Shown: positions 19,196 to 30,038 of the stretch, piece by piece
Numbering within the stretch: the first letter of the stretch is position 1
Layout: each line of letters opens with the position of its first letter
Assembly (NCBI RefSeq): GCF_000003815.2
Contig: NC_049985.1
Coordinates: 19,972,626 to 20,008,932 of the forward strand
DNA from: Branchiostoma floridae
Taxonomy: Eukaryota > Chordata > Leptocardii > Amphioxiformes > Branchiostomatidae
Direction: 5' to 3'
Length of the DNA: 36,307 nt
Position numbers and translations under genes: made by a program
The notes under the pieces: model-generated
Databases searched by the model: none
The model's input: the letters and a program-made list of their open reading frames with translations, nothing else
Told to the model about the DNA's origin: nothing

Positions 19196-19480
19196 TTTAT
19201 TTGGCGAAGATATGTGTTCGTGGAACTCTAGTTTTTTTTAATGTTTTCTATCACTACAGCGCCCATTCGGTGATTATTAATCATCAGTTTTTGACTAATG
19301 AGCTTAATCACTCGAAGAGACCCCAGGTATCAGAGAGACCAAGGTCACGAGAGGCCGAAACTATAGGCTTTCTCCTAACTGGGAAAAACCAATTTTCAGT
19401 CAATTTCTATAATGTTTTCTATCAATAGAGCAACCATTCTGTGATTCTCAATCATCTGTCATCTGCAGAGAATTTGACCT
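19196..19480. repeat. interspersed repeat family B, copy 2
   Basis: Aligns with 6765-6925 in the same orientation (AATCATCAGTTTTT, AAGGTCACGAGAG, GGCTTTCTCCTAACTGGGAA). It is followed by a second partial unit (TTTTCTATCAATAGAGCA, 19414-19431) that repeats the beginning, so the repeat is itself tandem here. TTTGGCGAAGAT at its left edge resembles the CTTCGCCAGCGAAGAT edge at 6929. Confidence 0.6.
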
Positions 19481-19725
19481 CCAACTTTAAAGCGCCGTAA
19501 CTCGCCGCTAGAAGGTCCATTATTAGCGCTTCAACATTTAGAAAGTCCTACTGACGTTTTTCTGAGAATGCGGTTGGCCGGCAATCACTCAGCTCACATG
19601 ACCTTGCGAACATGTGGCGTCGCAATCGGTAAAAAGTGCTATGCGGCGGGGAAATGTCTATTGAATGAGACAGATGAAGGTTGCTGATACATTAATGTTA
19701 TGGCTTTTGTTCCAAATCACATTAG

Positions 19726-19914
19726 GTACTTGGTGATCTGCCATCCCAGTATCACACGACTGACAGGGAAAGGAGCGGCTGGTGTGGTTGCCTTGGCTTG
19801 GCTGGCGGCCATCTTGTTCGCGGTGCCTGCTGGGAGATATTCAGTCGTCATCCCATACCCCACGGCTGAGCGTGTCTTTTGTGGTCAACTCTGGCCAATA
19901 CATGAAAAACAGAG
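19726..19914 (+). CDS. prokineticin-receptor-like GPCR, coding exon 2
   Basis: Encodes the rest of R164 through Q226 and part of R227. The acceptor is CACATTAG| and the donor AG|GTAAAC, with phase 2 at both ends. It completes the DRY motif and contains ICL2 (LVICHPSITRLTGKG), TM4 about 181-199 with conserved W189, and ECL2 with ERVFCGQLWP. C216 of that block is the expected disulfide partner of C139. The FCGQLWP block is the best single signature for prokineticin receptors, whose vertebrate members have FCGQIWP. The exon lies 16.1 kb from exon 1. Confidence 0.93.
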
Positions 19915-19991
19915 GTAAACAGATTGATAACAACTTTGTGACATCTCTGTCCATAACAGGTACAAAAGAAACATTTTTGGGCCACTAACAG

Positions 19992-20713
19992 TAAAGGTGC
20001 ACTGTCACTGCATTCGCGTCACGCTTGCGTCTCTGCGGGGTTCGACAACACAGACGCAACCCCACGGGATCTAGAGGTGACGCGAGCGAAGATTTCCACA
20101 AAACTTGACTTGTATCCGTATTCAGACTAACTTAAGAATATCTTTTGTTTTATTTGATGGGAAATAGGCAAGAATTCTGTACTTCAAATAAGTAACTGGT
20201 TTATCGATTCATAAAGCTACAGATGTAGAGAAACAGACTATCATACAACGTTGAAAAAGAAATTATATCCATGTTTAATGATAACGTTTGCTTTTGAGTT
20301 TGCGTTGCAAGCAATCAAATAATCGCTGGTAACCTGCCGCCGATAGAATATCAAACTAAAATCGAATTAAATCTGTTATACGGTTCGTGTCTATTCATTT
20401 GGGTCACTAAAAGTCTTTCAAGGTTATTATATAACATAATATTATGTAACATATCCTGTATTATCACAAGGGAATTAGTTCATTATAAATCTCATTATGA
20501 GGCATAATCATCAATTTACAGTGATTTTTTATAAATTGACAACGCTGCGATTTCTAATAACATGTTGATTTAGTCTAGAAACGCAACAGCGACGCACGTC
20601 AGTGTGAGTGCAACAGAAAATCGGCGAAAATAACACAACAGTGACACAGTGAACAAACCCCGCCGCCCTCAGCGACGCAAGCGTGACGCGAGTGCAGTGA
20701 GAGTGCGCCTTAA
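19992..20713. mobile_element. ~720 bp non-autonomous DNA transposon (MITE) in intron 2
   Basis: The left end 19992-20031 and the right end 20674-20713 are inverted repeats of about 40 bp (CGCGTCACGCTTGCGTC / GACGCAAGCGTGACGCG, with a few mismatches outside that core). The right end finishes CGCCTTAA and the left starts GTAAAGG, so a TTAA target duplication (piggyBac-like) is possible but the left copy is imperfect. The interior is A/T-rich with no transposase. The superfamily is uncertain. Confidence 0.75.
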
Positions 20714-20818
20714 GCGATCCGCTGCTTCGCCGTTAAATTCCACAAATTGCACTTGTCCTTTCTGGTTGATGTTAAGTCGGCGGCCCCTTATATATCATGC
20801 CATGCGTTTCGACAGCAG

Positions 20819-20950
20819 GACGGTTCGGCCCCAGGTCCAGGACCGTTCGGCACCAGGTCCCGGACTGTTCGGCACCGAATCTAGGAAAGTTTAGCATCAC
20901 GTCCAAGACGGTTTGGCACCAGGTCCCGGACTGTTCGGCACCACATCTAA
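20819..20950. repeat. 22 bp minisatellite, six units
   Basis: Units begin exactly every 22 bp (20819, 20841, 20863, 20885, 20907, 20929) with the form GACGGTTCGGCACCAGGTCC. Units 5-6 resemble units 2-3 more than their neighbours, indicating duplication of a two- to three-unit block. It lies in intron 2, 126 bp before exon 3. Confidence 0.9.
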
Positions 20951-21076
20951 GCAAACATGCGACAAACCTCGGATATAAGACCCCAGGTGCTTGGCTGAAA
21001 AAGCGAGCCTTGGCGAAACCACATTGAACAACTTAAAACGCAGTTGAGATTGACATTTTTTTCCTTTTTTCTATAG

Positions 21077-21209
21077 GTACCGAGTATATTACTTGTCGGT
21101 GTTTGTCCTGGAGTTCGCCCTGCCAGTGTTGATAATGATCTTCTGCTACAGCTGCATCCTGAAGAAGGTGTGCTGCCGCCGGATCCCGGGCCATCAGACA
21201 AGCCTGCAG
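21077..21209 (+). CDS. prokineticin-receptor-like GPCR, coding exon 3
   Basis: Encodes the rest of R227 to Q271. The acceptor TTTTTTCTATAG| has a good pyrimidine tract. The donor CAG|GTCACG is weaker than consensus and leaves phase 0. The exon carries TM5 (about 231-253, conserved P243; VFVLEFALPVLIMIFCYS) and the start of ICL3 (RRIPGHQTS, close to the vertebrate VPGFQT). Reading past this donor gives a stop only after about 70 further codons without TM6 character. The splice to exon 4 is therefore preferred. Confidence 0.88.
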
Positions 21210-21825
21210 GTCACGTACAAACCGCAAGATGGCGCGTACCCATACTGTAGTGCTCGTACTGAAAAGTTGCATCAGAAAAATAGGCTTCATACCTTTTCCC
21301 TTGGATACGACTGTATACAACCTATAAACAGAATACTACCTAACATATGGCAGTTTCACTTAATAAGTTATGTACTGGGTACATGTTGGGAAAAGGTGGG
21401 GCAAGGTATTAAGTAATAATGGCTACACTTAATTCAAAAGGTATCTTAAACTTAGATTTTTCTTCTTCTGGTATAGAGAAACCTTTTAAGGGGGCTTAAC
21501 CCCAGATGTAGGTGCTATATTTCAAAAGACCATATTTTTATGAAAAAGAAATCAGCCAAATTTGTAAAATTTCATCACGGATTGACAAGGAATTGATTAT
21601 CTTATCATCCGGTAACTGATCAGTTTCTCCCATGCAAAGACCACTCTGTATTGCCATGGTGAACTTAACCATGTGTTCCTTTCGGATAATTGTTTAAAAT
21701 CTAGGTCAATCGAAGGAAGATGATGATTACTATTTGAAGGCTAAAATTGATAACCAACTATTCACGCACACACTGCAAACATTATTTTCACTGATCATCT
21801 CAAGATTTCCTAACGTCGGCCCATT
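21210..21825. other. intron 3, first part, no feature seen
   Basis: Nothing recognisable beyond A/T-leaning intron sequence. Confidence 0.4.
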
Positions 21826-21903
21826 TTTGACCGCTGGCAATCATCGTGTTCAAACTCATACTTAAAAGTGTGGGTTTGAACGCGATGAGTGCCAGCGGTC
21901 AAA
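21826..21903 (+). other. 78 nt near-perfect hairpin in intron 3
   Basis: Arms 21826-21863 and 21866-21903 pair without indels around an AA loop: 34 Watson-Crick pairs, three G-U pairs and one A-G mismatch when read on the plus strand. On the minus strand the three wobbles become A-C mismatches. The plus strand is also the sense strand of the receptor intron. It could be a foldback or MITE remnant or an intronic dsRNA/miRNA-like hairpin; the tiny loop argues against a classical pre-miRNA. Confidence 0.7.
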
Positions 21904-22597
21904 GCCAATTTTTGTCCCAAAGCAAGTGGAAAAGGAATGAAGTTGCTTAGGCAAACAAGTATCAAGATTCACAGTGCAAAAGATCAACCCGGAATTCGTA
22001 ACATCGTTCGATTTGTAGTTTGGTGACATAATATGTTACATTTGGCTGTAATCTATCTAGAGGGAAGTGGAGGGGGTAACGGAATATTGCTGCAGTATGA
22101 TGTAACTGCTGCCAATACTGCAACTGCTGCCAATACTAGTAATGCAACTGCCGCCAGGTCAATGTCAAGTTGTCAATACAATTTTTTTTTGAAACAGAGA
22201 AATATTATCAGAACCAGCACACTCCCTTTCGGGTTGATCCTCCCTTTAAAATGTGTGAAAAAATTACTCCATTTTTGCTTAGGTCAATGATATTTTATCA
22301 AGATACATGATCAACACATGTCGTTGTCGTGAGAATCCAGGGATGTTTGCGTGTTTGTGTGTCGGTAGGTGATATCAGAGAATGAACCTTACTATGACAA
22401 ATTTTGAGCTTGATACCTTACGAGATGATATAGATATTATAGAAACCAGGAGATATATACTAATGTACTGCCAATCAGAGACAACGGAGTAGGAACATGT
22501 GGTACAGTAATACATTTCTGAAAATTGCGTAATCAGCAAAGATATTCATTCTCTGTTAGGCGTCTAAATAACCGGTTTATTGCTCTGTTGTCAATAG
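21904..22597. other. intron 3, second part
   Basis: Contains an ~18-21 bp short repeat AACTGCTGCCAATACT at 22107-22138. No gene or RNA. The polypyrimidine stretch TTATTGCTCTGTTGTCAATAG precedes exon 4. Confidence 0.4.
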
Positions 22598-23068
22598 GCA
22601 TCAGCAGTTGCCAAGTCCCGTCTGAAGGCAGTTCGTATCCTGGTTGTCATCCTGGTTCTGTACATCGTGTGCTGGGGACCGTACCATGGGGTTACGATCA
22701 TCAGGGACTACTACCCGGAAATGCTCTCCATGTCCTCTTTCAACAACTCCCTGATGTACACAGTCGAGGCTCTGGCCATGGGCAACAGCATGATGGACAC
22801 ATTTGTCTACATAGCTCTGAATGAAAACATCCGCTCAACCATGAAGCACGCTCCTCGCGACATTCTGCAGAACTACAGGCAGTGGCGCGGACGGAAGGTT
22901 CGTCCGTGCATCAGGAGCTTCGCCACTAACATCGCCATGTCGCCGGCCGGGTCGCAGAGGTCCATGCGGAATGTTGGTTTGACCTTCATAGCGCCAGTGA
23001 AGGGCGCTCGGAGGTCGCCACGTCATGATGTCATGGCGACTACGTCGGAAACGGAGATCTTGGAGTGA
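22598..23068 (+). CDS. prokineticin-receptor-like GPCR, final coding exon
   Basis: Encodes A272 to E427 and the TGA. The acceptor is TCAATAG|, phase 0. The basic end of ICL3 (KSRLKAVR) leads to TM6 (about 283-303) with CWGP at 296-299. ECL3 (TIIRDYYPEM) and TM7 (about 322-345) follow. The usual NPxxY is NSMMDTFVY here; vertebrate prokineticin receptors likewise lack a standard NPxxY. GPYHGVTIIRDYYP corresponds well to the vertebrate receptors' APFYGFTIVRDFFP. The cytoplasmic tail (from about 346) is longer than in human receptors, basic, and ends TSETEILE, with C375 a possible palmitoylation site. Total length is 427 residues against about 385-393 in vertebrates. Ligand specificity is inferred only. 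Confidence 0.93.
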   Translation, partial: ASAVAKSRLKAVRILVVILVLYIVCWGPYHGVTIIRDYYPEMLSMSSFNNSLMYTVEALAMGNSMMDTFVYIALNENIRSTMKHAPRDILQNYRQWRGRKVRPCIRSFATNIAMSPAGSQRSMRNVGLTFIAPVKGARRSPRHDVMATTSETEILE

Positions 23069-24560
23069 ACATTACATCCGACAGTCATCATAGAATGCAA
23101 GGCTTTCTGACACGTGAAAGACAATAAAACACATGAACTGTATTCATGGATGAAAGCAGTTGATGAGATTTTGGTAGTCTAGTGTTCACGCTATGGTCGA
23201 CATCCAACGGATTATCATAACTTCAAAATCTGGGGCAGTTTGTAACGTTAGCAACACAATTAACGTTAATACAAAATACTTTGTAAACGTGTGCTCTATG
23301 ACAAATGGTTGGCATGTAATGATATGGTATGTCTTGTGTCTGGAAATGATTTTACCCTTTTTTTCAAATTTTGTCTATTGGGTCGAGCTCAGAATCGCAC
23401 GTTTCACCTTCACGGCTCCTGGTTTCTGTAATTGACATTCTACGTTAAAAACGAACTACAGCTGGACATAGATTGAAGATAAATGTAGCCTGGTTGACTA
23501 ATCTTCACAAACGTGTACCGCTGGACATGTACAATGTGAACCCCTTCACTGATCCAACTGCACTCGCGCAGGCCAAATGTAAATACTCCTGGGACATTAA
23601 CAAGACAAGTCAGGACATTGTTATGCAAACCGACCGACGGAGGCTGAACAAATCTGGATGTATATAAAACACGAAACACGAACTCTTCACAAGTCAGCTC
23701 TTTATCTACGTACATGCACAGTTTGATTTGCGAAATGGCTGGTTCACTTACAAACCTGTAAACAACTTCTCTGTTGTTGATTTTGTCTCCCGACGCCTGT
23801 ATACAGCTCTACATATTCATTATCATATGTAACGTTAAGTACGGTGCAATAGTATAAGATCGTTCACCATTCCGAGTACGCATGCACAGTGAAATTGCGG
23901 GTCCAGAGGCAGTAACAAACACACATTGTTATGCAAATCGAAGCAATTGTCCAGACGAGAACTGTCAGGAAGCCATGAGCAGTCACCTTTGACATGTTAC
24001 CCACATTTCATGTCGCTACTCAACCGACATTGCAACTGGAGATCTCCACTCGTCAAGTGAAACATAAGCGTGCGATATCCAGTGTAACGTTATAGCTATC
24101 ATTACTTTAATTAACATGATAAAGCTGGTATATCAAGGTATAGCCGGTAATATACTTATCACCATTTTGGTAGATTCCATTTTAATTCACAATAAGCGTT
24201 CCATAGAGCGGATTCAACTTTAGTTTATGTACTTACAAGACTTATAGTACAACATTGATAGTGAGCTTTTGATGACCTTTTACATCCATGGAAGTAGAAA
24301 CATAGTTATAATTATAATTATGATAGAATGTGATATGATACCGCAAACCCACCATTTATTTGAGCTGTTCTGTGTCATACTATTGTATTACAAAACCAAC
24401 TAACACCTGTTAATATATGCTTTAGTACACTTTAGGAAAATATTTATATGTAATATATTTGAATGCACAGTAGCGAGACTCGGTGTTTTTTAACGAATAA
24501 ATGAGTCGACCAAATAGCGCGGAACAGAAAAAAAAATCGGCTGGAAATACAAATGGTTGA
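23069..24560 (+). other. GPCR 3' UTR and downstream sequence
   Basis: AATAAA at 23123-23128, 55 bp after the stop, is the likely polyadenylation signal. Beyond it I see no gene. A TATATAAAA at 23661-23669 is followed by no convincing coding exon. The remainder is A/T-rich intergenic DNA with short open frames on both strands. Confidence 0.6.
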
Positions 24561-24561
24561 T

Positions 24562-24894
<333 letters not shown>

Positions 24895-25170
24895 CTTATT
24901 CACGACTTCTGGCAACCAATTATCAGCCAAATAACAGGAATACGTATAAACTAGCACAGATATGAGATAACAACAAATTGTTGACATAACTTCATACTTT
25001 TTATAGCTAAGGCCATGTTGATATGGATGACATCGGCACGAGCATCCATTTTCGGCCGTTTCCAAAGAAAATTTAATCATACTGTAAATTGTACAAAGTT
25101 GTACCCGTCAATTTTCAAAATTGAGAACAAGATCTGGGGGAACAAAATGAAGACTCTATTGTTCGGTATA

Positions 25171-25265
25171 CGTCGATGATTTTGAAAACGGTCAGACGTT
25201 TCAGACAGCCATCCGGTGTCTTTCGTCAGTGACACTGGAGAAATCTGGTTACCTGCATGAAATGC
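25171..25265 (-). mobile_element. truncated ribozyme-bearing retro-insert, third copy
   Basis: Begins CGTCGATG like the other two copies and is flanked by CGGTATA (25164-25170 and 25266-25272). Compared with 16003-16201 it lacks about 60 bp after the terminus and is truncated before the TATA-like sequence. It contains the hammerhead-like motif 25191-25233. It lies next to a LINE polymerase scrap (25285-25337). Confidence 0.7.
25191..25233 (-). ncRNA. hammerhead-ribozyme-like motif, copy 3 (diverged)
   Basis: Minus strand: GUCA, CUGACGA, extra A, AGACA / loop CCGGAUGGC / UGUCU, GAAAC, GUC, UGAC. Core and stem I are unchanged from copies 1 and 2. Stem II has a different sequence on both sides (AGACA/UGUCU instead of GGAAAG/CUUUCC), yet still pairs perfectly over 5 bp. 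The compensating change supports selection on RNA pairing in the element's lineage. Confidence 0.62.
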
Positions 25266-25284
25266 CGGTATAGTTTTGTGTGTG

Positions 25285-25337
25285 TCTCGAGTCAAGACCA
25301 AGATGGCCGTGTACAACGCTTGTGTCCTCAGCACACT
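25285..25337 (+). pseudogene. short LINE polymerase remnant
   Basis: The plus strand reads RVKTKMAVYNACVLSTL, the block just before LLYGSE in RTE/jockey-type LINE polymerases (compare KVAFYKAVCLSILLYASE at about 27775). It ends abruptly. A scrap without function. Confidence 0.5.
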
Positions 25338-25371
25338 TGTAAATGACCTCCACATTTACTTAATCTATGCA

Positions 25372-25373
25372 TT

Positions 25374-25439
<66 letters not shown>
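25372..25439. repeat. (AT)n microsatellite
   Basis: About 68 bp of alternating AT with a single C interruption near 25388. Confidence 0.97.
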
Positions 25440-25444
<5 letters not shown>

Positions 25445-25489
25445 AAATAACTAACATTGGTCACAAAGTTGATTGTCCAATAATTTACC

Positions 25490-25990
25490 ACTTAGAAGAA
25501 TTATGGCACTTTTACATCAAATATGCGTGTAAGTAAGTAAGTGCTACTTTGCATAATTTGCACTTTATGATATACATCTCTGTCTAAGCTACCTACATAA
25601 CCAAATATTTAGATTTGTCGTTCCCTTGTTCAGTTATCCTCCTTAGAAGATTTTGACATAACGCCCTTGGAGTTCCATAACAAGCTGCTAGAGGACCCAA
25701 ACATACATCACAAGCTTTCTGTCACAAAACAATCATAAGACCATACCACATCCAGGTCAAAAGATACACACACAAAAATAATTTCTGCTGCAGTACCAAT
25801 GTCACATAACAGGGGGCCCAAAATTGACACTGACCTTCGTCTTCCCAACACCTACCAACGTGCCAAATATCATCGTAATTTATTTAGAAGTTCTTGGGTT
25901 ATGCTGACTACGAAAATCCGGAAACACAGACAAACAGACACACCCAAAACTATATCTCTATTAGCCTTAGGGGCGAGCCAAATGGTATAT
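25490..25990. repeat. interspersed repeat family A, copy 3
   Basis: Shares blocks with 4900-5430 (AACAAGCTGCTAGAGGACCC, ATCCAGGTCAAAAGATAC) and with 18740-19070 (TGCCAAATATCATCGTAATT, GTTATGCTGACTACGAAAAT). Contains a small GTAA tract at 25530-25541. Confidence 0.65.
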
Positions 25991-26580
25991 TATTGTGTTC
26001 AGTCTGCAAAAATTCTAGGAATTGTACAGGAATGTTTCCACAGGAATCCTAGTAGTCCACAGGTATGCTGGTATGTAAGTCCCCCAAAGATCTATGCAGG
26101 ATGTACTAGTATCTCAGGAATGCAATGGTGGACTGTAGGTCATACTGGCTCCAGGGGGAATTTGTTCTAGAAAACTAGTCGTAGATAGGGACACCCTGTA
26201 CAATTGATCACCTTGTCTTGGTTGTCATGTTATGAAGGATACGTTTTAGAGCTTGTTTACCTTAACACACGCACGCATACAAGCGCTCAGTGTTTAAAAT
26301 ACTTTTTTGGTTATGTAATGCAAGCGCAAAGACATGTGCGGATGGTGGGCAAGCCAGCCACCCAACACCATCCTGCCAGCATATGATATAATCTTCTACA
26401 ATACTGAGAAATATTTCAAACCCTGCTTTTCTTGGCACACATTCTTACACTGGAATTCAGGTGGCACTGTCCAACACTACCTCTCTGGCAAATGCAACAT
26501 TGCTTCCTTCGCTGGAATTCCAACAATGCCTTTCTAGCCGGAATTCCAACATTGCCACAGGAATGCCAACACTGTCACAT
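25991..26580. other. unassigned sequence with short GGAATTCCAACA repeats
   Basis: At 26452-26580, GGAATTC(C)AACAATGCC-like modules recur at about 26454, 26514, 26540 and 26562. The rest is unassigned. The LINE fragment begins just after. Confidence 0.4.
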
Positions 26581-28337
26581 TCACTGGATCCTGCACACAG
26601 CATCCTTGATGACATCCCCGAACTCCAGACCATGCAAGAGCTGGATGATCTGCCGACTCTCGACGAGGTGAAGTCCGCCATTGGTTCCCTGAAGAGCAAC
26701 AAGGCAGCGTGTCCTGACGGTGTGCCAGGCGAGATTCTGCGCTGCGGAGGTGAGGCAGTAGCCAGGCACCTTCACAGTTTTGTCACGGCCTCTTGGAACA
26801 CAGGCTGCGTTCCACAGCAGTGGAAAGATGCTGACCTGGTTAGCATTTACAGGAGAAAGGGCGGCAGCAGCCGCGGCATCTCCCTGCTGTCATGCGCAGG
26901 TAAAGTGCTCACAAAGATCTTACTCTTGTGGCAGATCAAGTCTGTGGCAGAGGACATCCTACCAGAGAGTCAGTGCGGATTCCGCAAAGACCGCAGTACC
27001 ATAGACATGGTTTTTGTGGCGAGGCAAGTGCAGGAAAAGTGCAAAGAGCAACATAAGGAACTGTACATGGTCTTTATAGACTTAACTAAGGCCTTCGACT
27101 CCGTGAACAGACCACTACTCTGGGAAGTGCTCAGGAGATTTGGCTGCCCCAGCAGGTTTCTGGCCGTACTGAGGGCACTCCATGACGGTGCGATGGTGAG
27201 GGTTCTTGGCGCTGGGGAAAAGTCTGACCCGTTCTTAATCTCATTGGTGTGAGGCAAGGGTGCGTTATCGCACCTGTCATATTCAACCTGTTCCTAGCCG
27301 CAGTCATGCTCACTGCAAAGAAACACATCAGGCCCGAGGACTGTGTTCAACTGACGTATCGTCTTGATGGCAACCTGTTTAATCTCCGCAGACTCAAAGC
27401 CAAGACCCGTATTAAACAAGAGTCTATCCTAGAGTTGCAGTATGCTGATGATGCCGCTATCACCAGCTGTTGTGCTACAGGGTTGCAGAGGAACCTGGAC
27501 TCCCTTGATACTGCTTATACCCGCGCTGGACTCGGTATCAACAAGGGGAAAACAGAGGTTATGTACCATGGCCAAGGTAACACATCTGAATAAGACATCC
27601 GCATCAAGGCACTCAGCTGAAAAATGGCCAGACTTTCACTTACCTTGGATCTGTATTAAACACATCATCTGACGTCACGGACGATGTACAGAGACGAATT
27701 GGACTTGCCTCCACCGCTTTCGGACGTCTCGCCAGTAGAGTTTTTCTGAACAAGGACCTTACAATACAGACGAAAGTCGCTTTTTACAAGGCTGTATGTC
27801 TTTCCATCCTGCTTTACGCAAGTGAGTCCTGGACACTGTACCGTCATCACATCCGGGCACTTGAACAGTTCCACATCCGTTGCCTCCAAAGAATCTTGGG
27901 TCTGCGGTGGTGGCATAAGGTACCCCACACAGAGATACGTCGTAGGGCTGACATTAATCCCATGGAAACCATCTTGGTACAGCGCCAGTTGAGATGGGTC
28001 GGCCACGTCATCCGTTTACCTGCCAACCGGTGTAGTAGTCCTCTATGGAGAGCTAACTCACGACAGGCGTTCGGTAGGAGGACAGCGGAAAAGGTACAAG
28101 GACAATATCAAAAGCAACACGTAGAAGTGTGATATCCCAACCCACAGTTTGGAACATTGTGCGGCAGACAGGAGTGGGTGGAAGCTGACCTGTCTGGCAG
28201 GAACCCGGCTGTACACCGAAAGGTTTAACAACTAGGCGGAAGCCCGGAGAGAGAAGCGACACCTGCGACAGAGGACAGGAGTGACGACATCGTCGGTGCC
28301 CGACGGTCGGCCTTAAGCAAGTAAGTAAGCAAAAAAA
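26581..28337 (+). pseudogene. RTE-like LINE, 5'-truncated reverse transcriptase to 3' end
   Basis: Coding similarity starts near SLDPAHSILDDIPEL and runs through RT motifs: NKAACPDGVPGEIL, QWKDADLVSIY, SQCGFRKDRSTIDMVF, motif A MVFIDLTKAFDSVN, motif B QGCVIAPVIFNLFL, motif C LELQYADDAAI and motif D GLGINKGKTEVMY. The thumb/C-terminus follows with YTLGS-type TFTYLGSVLNTSSD, LSILLYASESWTLY and QLRWVGHVIRLPANR. There are frameshifts near 27245, before motif B, and at 27590-27620. The endonuclease is missing. The 3' end carries CCGACGGTCGGCC and a short AAGTAAGTAAGC tract plus A-run, as in RTE-type tails. It is not functional. RTE assignment is by look only. Confidence 0.85.
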
Positions 28338-30038
28338 AGGTTTATGTTACAGGTAGGCCAATGAATTGTGCCAGGGATAGTGCGACAGGGAAGTTCCAGT
28401 CGATTCCCGGTTTGAGTTGTATTGGTGTTCACCTCCACCGTCGCCATGGCAATAATGTTTTTATTGCCAGTCTTGTTCATGTAGATAGTAACCAATCGGA
28501 AACAGGTTATGTTTGCAGACAGACATCTTCTTAGTTTTCCCCAGTTGTCTAAACTGTACAAGTGCTCTCGGGCGTATCTTCTGAGAGTAAAATCACGTCT
28601 GTTTATTATGTCTCTAATATTACCACGCCAGTCTGCCCCACGAGGCCACACTTGACCTGAACTACGCTCTAACAAAAGCCACGTGTGCACGATCATTAAC
28701 ATGTGTACATGTACACCAGGTTTACTGTGCTGTATTCGTGAACTTACCGAAAAGTCCGACTTTGTATATGATGTTGCATTGTTGAATATGGAATTTATGC
28801 TTTAGTGTGCTATATGGTTCAGATCCTTCGCATATGAATGAGTGCGAACTAAAATAATTGTGCCTTGTAAGTATTTGTGGGTCTTTACAGTAGCAAGTGC
28901 CTCAAGCATTTCAATATAATACTGTGACAATGTATAGTACGTAGATATAGAGGTAAGCACAGACCTGGCCTCGAGCACTCCTCTAGGCCAGGTCTGTTAC
29001 ATTATACTAGGTATTTCTTTCTTTATCAGATCATTAGTTTCTGTTCACTTTTTTTGAGAAAGTTGAATCCGTGTTCTTCGTTGATATTGAGCTTCTACGC
29101 ATATTTATAGCTTCGTCAAGAAGAAGTTTATATTTTCAGCCGTGTGTTTCCATGTCCGTCTGCCAACATGATAGATCGAGAAGGCCTGGGTGGATTATCT
29201 TGATATCTAGTACGCGGGTATACGTACCTGAATGATTACATCCTGGGCTCCTATCGGCTTTCTGTGATGCTGCAGCGGAACTCCCGGTTTTGATATCTCA
29301 CGGTGACCTGGACAAGATATGGTCACGATGTTTGGTATGCAGATACGGTGATGATGCAGATAGCTCTTTGGGTCGGAAAGAAGTGTTTTTGGGTTGCGGA
29401 CAGGATAAGTCAGGAAGAAATGAATGAATTTGAGATATCCAAGCGTAATGGTATGCTAAATCAAAAAGTCCAATTAGCATTATTCGTATACCATTACGTT
29501 TTTGTTTATGTCATAATTTTTCTCACGTATGTTCCCTATTTTTATGAAAATGCAAGAGCTGGTATTCTACTCGTAAGGCAGACGATTTGTGTGTGTGTGT
29601 GGTTATTACGGGCATAACTTATACGAAATTCTGATCCTAAAGTTTTTTTTTGTAAACAGCCCCAGCAGTGCACCTACCAACTACCAGCGGGCCCCTACCA
29701 CACAACATATCCAACCGTTTGCTGCACACTGTATTTGTAATGTAAGAATCGCAAGCGGGGTCAGCCCACAACCAAGTCCAGTACATGCATACATGCACAA
29801 AAATAAGATTTGACCCAAATATTTCTGCGTTTGGGTTATCTTTGTAGGGCATAGCGTGCCAAATGCTGTAAAAGTGCGTTCCGAAAAACTCCTAGCGAGC
29901 CTCGGTCCAACATTTCCCGGTAGTCAGAGGTTCAACTGTGGAAAGTGCGGAGTGCAGCACATGTGGCTTCTGAGCCATGTCGGCACACTTCTGGAGACAC
30001 CCGCGCGCTACCTGTCTCTCATCGGATAAAGGACAAGC
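28338..30038. other. intergenic sequence, one short hairpin
   Basis: No gene recognised. A perfect 13 bp inverted repeat, ACAGACCTGGCCT / AGGCCAGGTCTGT, lies at 28959-28997. Several open frames under 130 residues overlap antisense frames and show no motif. Confidence 0.5.

Noticed and set aside
21210-21416. Read-through of GPCR exon 3 as an alternative C-terminus
   Set aside because: The extension lacks TM6/TM7, and the CAG|GTCACG donor joins exon 4 in phase with a family-like ICL3.
21826-21903. Calling the intron 3 hairpin a miRNA gene
   Set aside because: A 2-nt loop and near-complete pairing without a defined mature arm do not meet miRNA criteria; kept only as a hairpin.
23473-23715. Possible small gene near the TATATAAAA at 23661
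   Set aside because: Frames on both strands overlap, and no start-to-donor or start-to-stop unit of reasonable length follows the TATA sequence.
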